Below the pieces are notes generated by a model, which saw only the letters and a program-made list of their open reading frames with translations, was not told the origin of the DNA and ran no database searches. Shown piece by piece: positions 36,129-60,586 of a stretch of DNA of 64,000 bases. A program made the position numbers and the translations under genes. The DNA is taken from assembly GCA_001642005.1 (NCBI GenBank), contig LWCA01000005.1, positions 48,588-112,587 on the forward strand. Reading direction: 5' to 3'. The number at the start of each line of letters is the position of its first letter. Positions within the stretch are counted from its first letter, which is position 1. Source of the stretch: Intoshia linei. Taxonomy: Eukaryota; Orthonectida; Rhopaluridae.

Positions 36129-36634
36129 TGATCTTACCTTTTACGTATCTATAAACAGTAAATCAGCTATTTTACCAGTGCCGAGTAAATAATGTTACTA
36201 AAATTGCGGCAAATGTAAACAAAACAAATCTTATTCCGTATTTTGTCTACAAATTTCTCAAATAAAATAAGTATTGATATTTATATTTTAAAACATTAAA
36301 AATAAGTTTTCAACAAATTCAAAATTAATAAGTAAGCAAATTACAATTCATTCTGTTTGAAAAACAAAATTAATAAACAAAAACAAGATGTAATATTTAA
36401 AATGCAATTGATTATAAAAAAGTAAATAACAAATTAATAATATCGTGTATAATACAATAATATTTGATGAATATGATAACTTGGTAATAGAGGTTAGAGA
36501 GTATATGAAAAAACCTTTTCAATTTTGTAAAAATTAATCCAACGTCAAATTAAAGTAGTGGATGTCAACATTAGATTAATTTAGCTTACAGTTATGGTAA
36601 AATAAAAAATACATAATAATATTTAATCAACTAA
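36129..36634. other. Intergenic, TRP start to PSMC4 stop, nothing recognised
   Basis: 506 bp of AT-rich sequence. It must contain the TRP promoter and the PSMC4 3' end, but I see no clear signal or conserved open frame on either strand. Confidence 0.5.
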
Positions 36635-40429
<3,795 letters not shown>

Positions 40430-40750
40430 AAAATGTATTCAATATAAAAATAAACTTTTGTACAAGTTGGTAAACAAGCAACTTAAAAGTATGAGTCTTA
40501 ATTATTCCAAATAATTTGAGACGTCATTACAATGATTGAAAAATGTTTTTATTACTATTTGCAAAAGAATTTAATACATGTGTTTATAAACTAAATTTCC
40601 ATCATAACTTCAAACAGTAAATAATATACAAATAAGGAAATGAGAGTGTTTGGAACAATTTTTATGCAACAAGAAACGAAATGCCCGTTTTTAAAGCTAG
40701 TGCAAAAATTTACGATTGATTTGAATCGACAAAAAAGCCACAAAAAAGGT

Positions 40751-41239
40751 TTAATTTTTTAATGAATTATTGTGGGTTTCTTGGTTAATAAAATGCAGTC
40801 TTTCGTACATTGTTTTTTTAGGCTTTCGTTGTAGGGAATATGCACATTCATTGTGTCTTGATTTATTTTTTGATACATTGGTTAATACGTCGTTTGAATA
40901 ATATGGACGAATTTTTTTTTCACCAAAATCTGGACAAATTGAATAGCTACTGTGTTTAGTGTTTTTCAGGTTCACGTGAGATAGATAAATTTTTGGCACA
41001 TTGGGGTAAATTGACGGTTTACTCAAATGTTTATATTTTCTTTCATAGTCTTTGGTAAAAATATAATATTGAGAATCTGAATGTTGTCTTTTTTTCTTTT
41101 TTTTGAAAACTGGCAATATCCAGCATTTACATTTATTTTTATATTTATGGCCATTTTTTTTATGAAAAGAAAATAATGATATTAATATCAACGTCACAAT
41201 TATCACAGCCATCACCACGTATGGAATCCATAATTCCAT
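40751..41239 (-). CDS. Single-pass membrane protein, unrecognised
   Basis: One uninterrupted 162-codon frame. I do not recognise the family. Residues about 5-27 (PYVVMAVIIVTLILISLF) form a clear hydrophobic helix, near enough to the N-terminus to be a signal anchor. It is followed by a very basic segment (KKNGHKYKNKCKC, KKKKKR), which by the positive-inside rule would be cytosolic. The rest is polar, tyrosine- and serine-rich and probably disordered. It lies between the PSMC4 start and the 5' end of ALAS. A frame this long is unusual by chance in such AT-rich DNA, and the TM-plus-basic layout supports a real gene, but no intron or homology confirms it. Confidence 0.5.
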   Translation of the reverse strand: MELWIPYVVMAVIIVTLILISLFSFHKKNGHKYKNKCKCWILPVFKKKKKRQHSDSQYYIFTKDYERKYKHLSKPSIYPNVPKIYLSHVNLKNTKHSSYSICPDFGEKKIRPYYSNDVLTNVSKNKSRHNECAYSLQRKPKKTMYERLHFINQETHNNSLKN

Positions 41240-41535
41240 GTTATATTTTCGTTTCCAATTCTAATTTATGCTTTGTAATTTGATAACAGATCATATATCA
41301 ATATAAGAATACTCTGTATAATTTACTTTTTAGGACATGAAACGAGTGTCTCTCATTTGAAGAATTACTTTCTTTTTTCTAGTATTCTCGTGTTGGCTCG
41401 AAATATCGTGTTTAATGTCAAGAATATTTTTCAATGTAGCATCAACGCAAAATGTAATGATATAAGTAAATTACGTTTCAATTTAGTCAGTTCATTGATA
41501 TTTGATATTGATATAAATATATTGCTATTTAATAG

Positions 41536-44500
41536 ATTTCCTGAAAGATAAATGCTCAAAAGACAGTTATAATTTATTTGACTATTCAAAAGCGTTTAAT
41601 CAATATATTGAATCTAAAAAGCAAGATGGATCTTATAGGAAGTTTAGGAATGTAAGCAGAATGGTTGATAAACCAAGCTTTGCAATTTGCAAGGAAAAAA
41701 ATAAAACCAAAAAGGTCAGTGTTTGGTGTAGCAACGATTATTTGGGTTTATCTAGGCATCCACGTGTTATTCATGCAGCCACGTAATTTCTACATTTATG
41801 TATTTTACATTTCGGTGTAAAAATATAACGTAAATATATTTAATGGGAAAATTATGCTTTTGTACATTGTTTCTATGTCTGAAGCAACAATTAGAAAAAA
41901 ATTAGCGAAAGTCGGCGAAATTTTTTAAAATGTGGGTAAAAATTATTAGTCTTCGAAAAATTTTCTGAGAATAATTGTTTTTATTCTTTATGAATGCAGA
42001 GTACTATGCTACATTTATTTACCTGAGAAAACCTATTGGTAAACAAAATTTCTCAAAAGACAGCTCAGGCCCAGAGCAGGGGTGCACAACCTGCTGCCGT
42101 GAGTAATCCATGTGATCATAATGCAATACATAATGTATATCATTTTAATTTGAATTGAACAGTTTAAATTAGATTTTTATTCACGAACTATTCAATTTAA
42201 GCCTAGAAACAACCACATCCAGTCATATGCAAGGGTCTCTAAGCCTAGGTCAAATGGGTTAATTTACACCCATTTTGTGCGAAAAGTGTCTTATTACAAT
42301 ATTTTGAGGTTTCTTCAAGGTTTTTTAATGACAATGGCCAAAATTTAGTAGGATTTTGAAGAGAATATTGGTACCAAATTTTTATATGGAGTGTTATTTT
42401 TTTCACCCAATTTTTAAAGATTTTGAAGATCCGATAAAATTTATTTGATCTTAAAAATGGTAAAAAAATAATATTCCCTTGAACCTAAGAACCTTGAAGA
42501 AAGTTCAAAAATATTGTCAAAAAATAAATATTATGATTAATTAACAAAATTTATGAATCTGTCCCTTTAACAATACATCGCTGAGCGATGATCGCTCAAC
42601 TGAACGTTCTTCATTTATAATTTCCATTTAATTTTTTAACGAGAAATTTATCTATCCATTGTATTATATTTTTAAACTTCAAAGTACCCATTTAAATGAA
42701 ATTAATACTTTTTATAGTGTTTTTTATTTTATTTTCATTTTTAAGAATAATAACAAAAATGTCGATAATTTTTGATAAAGAATGATTTGATTACTGTAAA
42801 TTAGAAACATAAAAGTTAAGTTTTCAATTGTGTATACAATTTATTTAATGTACTGTAAGTTTTACTTTCGTGAGTAGACTAATTAATTAATATTATGTTA
42901 AACTGCAAAGTTGTACAATTCTTTGACTAGAATTTAAGTGCATAAAGGGAAATGCTATTCAAAATGTGTTTCGTGACATACTCCTGAGATTTGAGGGTGT
43001 GCAGCGAAAATTATTCAAATTTGAAGTTTATTTAACTTTTGAAATTTGGTTTACATTGTACAAGTTGTGTATAACACGAAATAAATATATATGTGTAAAG
43101 GAAATTTTTTTTATAATGAACTCATCATATATAAATAACGTTAATTAGATCAGGAGGATTTCTCAACCTGTTTGTTTGAAATTTTAATATGGCGCTTTAA
43201 ATTTGTCTTGAATAGATAAATTAGTAACTAGAAAAACATAGGCTTACATTTTTTACTTGATAATACCTTTATTTAAATTTTAAGTAGTATTGTTTGGTTG
43301 TGTTTGCTATCACATACATTTATTAAAATTTATTTACTTTAACTCAAAACATTCTAATTGTAGTAATTTAGACAATTCAACTACTCAATAAATACTAATT
43401 ATTAGACAGTTGTATGTTGATATATGCTTTTTAATACCCTTGACATGAAAAGTTGTCGTCAATACTGTATTGACTCCTTCAAATATTGATTTTATTTTCT
43501 AAACAATATTTAAGCATCATTACACATTCCCGTTTGGTATCTTATCTCTGGTTCCATTAAAATATATTGTTAAGTTTTATACTCAATTATATTTTATTTT
43601 TGATATTGCCTTAAATTTTAAGTTAAAGGGTAATTTTAAGGTTTGTAAATGGAAAAATGAATGACTTGATTGTAATAATTGTTTTGTTGGGTTTTTTGAA
43701 ACTGAAATTGTTTGATGATACAACCAAATACTACATGTACCTTAAAAAACCGAATTATAGTTAATTATAGAAAAGCATTGTCAGTTTGTGGAAATGGAGC
43801 AGGAGGGACCAGAAATATTGCGGGAACCAATAATATACACACCGTTGTAGAAGATGCATTATCAAAATTACATAGAAAAGAAAATTCTTTATTATTCAAT
43901 TCGTGTTATTTAGCAAATGAGACTACTCTATCTACACTGGGAAAATTATTACCTAGTATAGTTTCTTTTATTTTAAAATTTAAATCTAATTTAAAATAGG
44001 AGAGTAATTAATTTGTCAGTATTTAATAAAAAATATTCTATATTTTCAATATAAAATTGTCAGTATAAACACTAAAATGTCAGTAATCCTAACTTATATA
44101 AAATGCGACGCGATTTTTGTTTTGTGATTGTGTTACTTTTTTGAAATAATTAGCACTCTTAGAATTTTTTAAAGACCACATTTCAATTACAGTTTTTTTC
44201 GGGGCGTATAATAACATAAATTTCAACCTCCTTCATTCCAACCTTTATTTCACATCTTAAGGGTCAAAAACCCCTGTTGTACCTTTTTTTGAAAATTAAA
44301 CGAGTTGGAGAATTTAAAAAAATTATATCTTCAGGGCCAAAACCACAAATTACCGTTCTTTTTTTTTTAAAAATAGCCCTAGAGTTTCAAAAAATTTACA
44401 GGTGAGTTGTATCATGTTAACACACATAAAAAATTTCAATTTGAATAAGTGACGACTTTACGGTCAAAAAAACATTTTAGTATTCATATATTTTTTTACG

Positions 44501-47500
44501 AACCATTTTATTAAAACAATAAATGTGAATTAATTAACAGTCCGAAAATTAAAAAAAAAGGATGATTCTGATAGAGCTTATTCCAGTTGATATAAATACA
44601 AAATTTCAATTCCAGAAATCTACGCATTCATGGCGAAAAATATTTTTTAATAAATTATCAACCAATATTTTTCAAATATTTCTATTAAAATTGAAAATGT
44701 AAATATTGATCCTACAATGTGGATTGTACGTCTACACATTTCCAGTAAAGACATATGGGTGAAAATCTATATAATTCATTCCTTCGTAATGATTTTTCAT
44801 TGCTACGCAATTTTCAAAAAATTTTGTAAACTTTAATTAATTTATGACACTACAGCAACGTAATATAAAATTAAATTTATACTAACTGAAACGTTTTTTT
44901 TTTTATTAATAATTGTTACAAATTTAACATAAAATGGTAAAAAGAAAAACTACATTAAGTAGCTAACAGTCCAAAATAATGAAGATGAGACGTCTCAATG
45001 AGTCTCAAAAAGAATATGATATCCAAAATAGATAAGACAATTGTTTTTTTAATTAATCATCATACTGTATTCATTTTGATTTACATTTAGGAAAATTTTT
45101 AGTAGACAATCTAATTTTTTTATAAAACAAGAAAAAAGGCCAAAAGTATGGACACATTTTCAACATCAATCATTTTTATATTACAATCCTTTGCAATAAT
45201 GGTAAATTTTGACTGAAATATTTTCAACGTGAATTTATTTTTTTGGTATAATAAAAGAGTGCCCTCGGCAGAGCTAGGTCCTGTTTGTACGTAGTACATA
45301 ACAATCAACCTAGTAAAATATATTTTGTCAGTTTTTAATTGCTTTCTTGTCAGTACATAATTGCATTTTTGTTAGTAAATATATTAACTAGATCAGTATT
45401 TATCGAAAATTGTAAGTAACTCAACAAAAAAGTATATTTTATAAAATAATATTTGGTCAGTAAAAAAATTAAATTGTAAGTTTGATGATTTTGAAGTGTT
45501 AGTATAAAAATTAAAAATCTAGTTTTTGAAATAATATATCATCCACTACAGACACAGGTTAAAACTGAAATATTAAGATAGCATATTATACCTACAAACC
45601 ATATTACAAAAAAATTAGAAATATTCTATGGTGAACACCATAGAATATTTTTTTATGAAAACAAATTATTTCCATATATTTTACAAAAGCATTTTATCCA
45701 GAACATTCAATTTAAATACTGACAATCCATTATATCAACTGACAATTCAATGTTTCTACTGACAAACCATCTATAATATTGACAAATTGATAAGAAAAAT
45801 ACACGCCATTTAATATGTATTAGTACATGTATAGTTGAAGATAATTTTAGATTGCGTTATATTATCGGATAAAAAAAACCATGCATCTATGATTGAAGGC
45901 ATTTCTCATTCTCGTTGTAAAAAAATTATATTTCGACACAATGACACCAAACACTTGGAACAATTATTAAAAGATTTACCAAGTCATATTCCAAAAATAG
46001 TTGCATTTGAATCTATTTATTCCATGGATGGTAATTCGTTTACATTTCAAGCCATAGATCACTGACCTAGTTATTTTTTGTAAATATTGTATATCAGCGA
46101 CTACAAATGGAGTTCGTAAAATATCTGATACATGGTTCTAAGTTTTTTACCTTTAACCCAGTGTTTCATAACCTTTTTTGTGTTGGTCCCACTTCAAAAA
46201 ATGACACAACGGTATTTTAAGCTGATATAGAAGTTCCATCAAACCACTAAATAAAAAATCCGAATTTACAAACCCTTAATGAAAAAATCCCTTTTTCCAT
46301 TATTTTTTGGAAAATTACGATTTTACCAAATCTTATGAGAAAAACCTATTATTCCAACTCCAATATTACCAACGCTCAAGGGAAATGTCCTCTTTTTTCA
46401 ATATTATTTTGAAAAATCCTTTTTTGCGGATTTTTTTGAAAAACACTATTTTACTAAATCCTATAATGATAAATCTTTAATTTTTTATATCAATGTTTTA
46501 TATTTCCCTTGCGGTCAAAAAAAATAAATATTTTGAATGTCCGTACACTATCTGAACCCGGAACCACTACATAAAAATACTGAAAATATTGATTTTCATT
46601 ACATATGATTAATAATCAACCACTAATATCATCATTTATTAAGAAGAATATAAAATGTTTTACGTGTAGTGAAGTTTTTAATTGTAACCGAAAAAGTTTT
46701 AGTATAATCCTTATATATATAATAGTCATTTTATATTAAAATTTAACGCAATTTTTGTACTTATGAAAAATTTATTCCGTTAATCAGTTATTTCTTTCTG
46801 TTAAATAGCAATTAGTCTGTACTATCATTACATTTTTAGCATACGATAAATTTTTCATAAAACCAGTGGTACTGCGCCCGTGAGTAATATAGTTTTTGAT
46901 AATATAAAGTCTACCCGCTGTTTTCTGAAATTTCTGATTACATATTTTTATATCAGTCCAACAGATATAGTATATTATAATTTGATTATGCAGTTATTTT
47001 TATAATAGTTTTTTAATTTTCTTGACCCTTTCCATCACTGGTATATTTCTTATAATGGATTTATCTGTGTTCATGGTAAAAATTCGTATAATTTGATTGG
47101 TTTTAAATCAATATAAAAAAATATTAATTGCTCAAGGTTAAATTTAGGGAACATAAGTGAACTTGAAGAAATTGTAAAAATTTCAAAGAAATATGGGGCA
47201 ATTACCTTTTGCGACGAAGTTCACGCCATAGGATTGTACGGTCAGTATGGATCCGGTATAGCTGCAATGAAAGGATTATCTAATCAAGTAGACATTATAT
47301 CCGGTACTCTAGGGAAAAGTATTGGAGCAATAGGTGGTTACATTTGCGGTACCAAAGAATTGGTTGATTTTATAAGATCTTTTGGAAAAGGTTTTATATT
47401 TACCACGTCACTTCCTCCAGCAGTTTTGCATGGGGCTTTAGAATCAATAAAGGCAACTATTTTATGTTTATAATACAATAATATTTAGATAATATCTAGC

Positions 47501-47950
47501 AATGAAGGTCGATTAATGCGACAAAGATTAAAAATAAATGTAAAATATTTTAAATTATGCATGTTGAAGATAGGAATACCTATGCACGACAATCATTCTC
47601 ATATAATAAAGATAAAAGTCGGCGATCCAAAATTATGTGAATCTATCGCCAACATTTTGCTTTCTGAATACAATATTTATGTTCAACCTATAAATTACCC
47701 CACAGTAATGCGAGGAGACGAAATGCTAAGAATTGTACCAACATGCTACCATACCAAGGAAATGATAATCAATTTCACACAATGTCTAAAGAAAATATGG
47801 GAAGAACGACTAGGACATACAGTCCCAATTTATTGTACCGAAAAGAAAGTTTGCACTAGATGTAAACACAATGAATTGGAAAATTTAATTTCCATTATAA
47901 ATTGTCCTTTCAGAAACACGAATCTACATTATCAACAATTAAAACTTTAA
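41536..47950 (+). CDS. ALAS: 5-aminolevulinate synthase (first step of heme synthesis), 5' exon unresolved
   Basis: Exons seen: 41536-41782, 43771-43955, 45851-46030, 47148-47452, 47489-47950, about 459 codons. The enzyme condenses glycine and succinyl-CoA in the mitochondrial matrix using PLP. Motifs: VSVWCSNDYLGLSRHPRV, GNGAGGTRNIAGT, KNHASMIEGI, FRHND, VAFESIYSMDGN, ITFCDEVHAIGLYG, PLP-lysine segment DIISGTLGKSIGAIGGY, GFIFTTSLPP and QPINYPTVMRGDEMLR. The C-terminus has CTRC, aligned with CNFC of animal ALAS, and an extra CPF. Intron 4 is GC-AG (47453-47488, 36 bp). The presequence exon lies within about 41340-41535; the candidate starts (ATG at 41337 or 41415) do not give one unambiguous splice path. 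Three long introns (1988, 1895 and 1117 bp) hold repeats. The last four bases overlap the ATG5 stop. Confidence 0.93.
42300..42540 (+). repeat. Dispersed repeat family B copy in ALAS intron
   Basis: Phrases AGGATTTTGAAGAGAATATT, TTTTTTTCACCCAATTTTTA and AAGATTTTGAAGAT match B at 5785-6040. Just after it is a perfect short palindrome, TGAGCGATGATCGCTCA, near 42590. Confidence 0.5.
44140..44800 (+). repeat. Repeat family C copy in ALAS intron
   Basis: Second-longest copy, co-linear with 7900-8680. It shares AACACACATAAAAAATTTCA, CTGATAGAGCTTATTCCAGT, ATCTACGCATTC and GTCTACACATTTCCA. It differs by scattered substitutions and small deletions, so the copies have diverged after dispersal. Confidence 0.7.
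45215..45655 (+). repeat. Family D fragment, then family E with perfect palindrome
   Basis: 45215-45310 matches D (TTCAACGTGAATTTATTTTT, GCCCTCGGCAGAGCTAGG). 45540-45655 is family E, ending in a 15-bp perfect palindrome: AAATATTCTATGGTG at 45619-45633 and its complement at 45636-45650 around an AA. Located in ALAS intron between exons 3 and 4 as listed here. Confidence 0.65.
46150..46565 (+). repeat. Dispersed repeat family A copy in ALAS intron
   Basis: Ordered blocks TTTTACCAAATCTTATGAGA, GGAAATGTCCTCTTTTTTCA, GAAAAATCC, ending GTCCGTACACTATCTGAACC and GGAACCACTAC. Confidence 0.65.
47453..47488 (+). other. GC-AG intron in ALAS
   Basis: The coding sequence on both sides only joins in frame as ESIK-IISSNEGR if the intron starts GCAACT after AAG and ends TTTAG. 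The only GT in the segment gives the wrong phase or an immediate stop. Intron length is 36 bp, the usual size here. Confidence 0.75.
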
Positions 47951-48866
47951 TATTGGGTGATATTTACAACAATATGCAAAAAATTATCTGCATAGGAGGT
48001 GTGTTTCGAGAACCATAATAATGGGTAGTTCAAATTTGGTTCTACTCCGTGGATTAGTATTTTAAAATTCGAATTCGTATATACACTGTTTTCAAAAAAA
48101 ATATTTAGTAAATCGAGTAAACTGATTAATTTCCCATCAGTATCTGATTTTGAAGATACCCGCTTTTGTAGTACGATGAGTGGTTTAAATTCTTGAACAA
48201 CGTAAATCCTAAACGGAACATTTCTATAATTTTCTGGATTCATTAATTTTTTATTAATTTCCCAATAATTTTTGAGTGATTCTATAAACGTGTAAATAAA
48301 GTACCAATGTATAAGTACCGTCTTTAAGGTTATTCCATAATTGATTAACTTCGTTTTTTAATAAAGAAGAGATTACAGAAGAATTGTGCCTAATGTTGTC
48401 ACTTTGTTTCAAAGAAGAGATGAAAAAAATTTTCATTGCTTCAATTTTCCCGATTCTTAATATTTGCGGCGGAACATTCTGCAAAGATGTTAAAAATTGA
48501 ATAAAGAATTATTACTTTACAACATATATCAATGACCCAGGGATAACATTTTTTTGTGGTTTGAAATGAGTGGATATCGAAAATAACTCCAATCGGATAC
48601 TGCCATCGAATTGGGCAATCCCCACTTTTCAGCCAAATGTTTTCAGTGTCCATGTTATTCTTGGTGAAATCATCGTTAAAGTGATTTATAATTTTATCGA
48701 GTAAAATCGGAAAGTAAGATATTCGAGATACAAGCAACTAAAATAATTATAAAGGCTAAATACAAGTTACCAGTAATTTAGAACATTTTTTGTCTGATTT
48801 GTTTTCCAATTGAAATATCACAGGTATTTTTCCCTGCCAACACGCCTGTATGGCGGAGCCATCCAT
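47947..48866 (-). CDS. ATG5: Autophagy protein 5
   Basis: Four exons: 48866-48771, 48737-48516, 48478-48319, 48281-47947; 813 nt, 270 aa (human 275). ATG5 is conjugated to ATG12 and, with ATG16, promotes lipidation of ATG8/LC3. N-terminal UFD1: CWQGKIPVIF, SRISYFPIL, and IRWQYPIGVIFD, matching LKWHYPIGLLFD. Helical region: FFISSLKQSDNIRH; its lysine falls at residue 130, the position of the human ATG12 acceptor K130. C-terminal UFD2: YRNVPFRIYVVQE, and ILIHGVEP followed by WFSKHTSYADNFLHI. The start is the only ATG upstream of the first conserved motif. Three introns are 33, 37 and 37 bp. The stop codon overlaps that of ALAS on the other strand. Confidence 0.95.
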
Positions 48867-49074
48867 TTATATCAACTTGAAAATATAATTATTGTGCAAA
48901 TTTGTAAATTATTCACAAAAAAACGAACGTTAAAGTTCAAAGTTGTTTTTAGTTATATGCCAACTAAAATTTATTTGGATAATTACAATTTTATTGCAAT
49001 GGAGATTCTGCATTCAAATCATAGATATATTTCAGTGTTACTATGACAAAGTTTTAATTTTAAATGAAGTAAAT
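48867..49074. promoter_or_regulatory. 208-bp divergent interval, ATG5 / BTBD10
   Basis: Start codons of ATG5 (-) and the BTBD10 homologue (+) are 208 bp apart. Overlapping open frames at 48810-49046 look like chance. No promoter motif is evident. Confidence 0.4.
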
Positions 49075-59851
<10,777 letters not shown>

Positions 59852-59889
59852 TTTCAACTTAAATTAATTAACTTGTATTCTTAATCTGT

Positions 59890-59895
59890 AATAAA
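59890..59895 (+). terminator. Poly(A) signal AATAAA of BTBD10 homologue
   Basis: The first AATAAA after the stop at 59851, 39 nt downstream, in sense orientation. Spacing is comparable with the TTC7 (35 nt) and CLP1 (37 nt) signals. Confidence 0.55.
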
Positions 59896-59935
59896 TATGC
59901 ATTTGATTATTTTCTTAATTATTGGTAAATTATAA

Positions 59936-60139
59936 TCAATATTTTTTTAATTTTGTTCTCATTATAAAATCACATATATCCACAATAGTGGAATATATTG
60001 GATTTTTATCACCGAGCAACTTCTTTGTAATTGATAAATCCATCAGCTCAACAATGCATTGAAACCATTGACACATTTCAATGTGTACATGAAAATATTC
60101 CGATACATCTTGGAAAACTTTTATTTTCAATTGACACAT
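59936..60139 (-). CDS. Small ORF, 67 aa, unrecognised
   Basis: Single frame MCQLKIKVFQDVSEYFHVHI through MRTKLKKY. It has amphipathic character, three cysteines and a basic tail. I recognise no family. Its position 84 bp from the BTBD10 stop, convergent, would suit the dense packing here. But it may be a chance frame or the last exon of something whose other exons I could not find between 60140 and 60586. Confidence 0.25.
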   Translation of the reverse strand: MCQLKIKVFQDVSEYFHVHIEMCQWFQCIVELMDLSITKKLLGDKNPIYSTIVDICDFIMRTKLKKY

Positions 60140-60586
60140 TTATAGTATTTAGATGGTGGGATGCAATTATATTGACCATTTACTAAGAAAGTAGAGCAAT
60201 GATTTTCAGTCGAAATCGATATTATTTAGTACCACATTAGATATAATTAATATATAATTTATTTTAATTGAAATAATCAATATATATTCAAGTTTTATGA
60301 AAAGGGAGTAAATTGAAACATTTCGAATTAACCTGACAATAGGCTTGTAGTACTAGTCAGATTCAGTATACTCTGTGGATTCTCCTATTTTAGATATTTA
60401 TCATTCACATTCTCATAAAATACATAATTAGCAACATTTTTAATATTCAAACTTTGTAGTCTTATCATATATGCTGTTGCTATTGATAAAAATTGAGCGT
60501 TTAATTTTTTTCATAAATTATAGAAAACTGGTTTCATAACTTTAATATTTGGAAATAATGTTCAGTAACTAAAAGTTATTTTGCTA

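Noticed and set aside
48810-49046. Plus-strand frames near the ATG5 start
   Set aside because: They overlap ATG5 exon 1 in antisense or its leader; only the frame from 49075 joins the BTBD10 exons.
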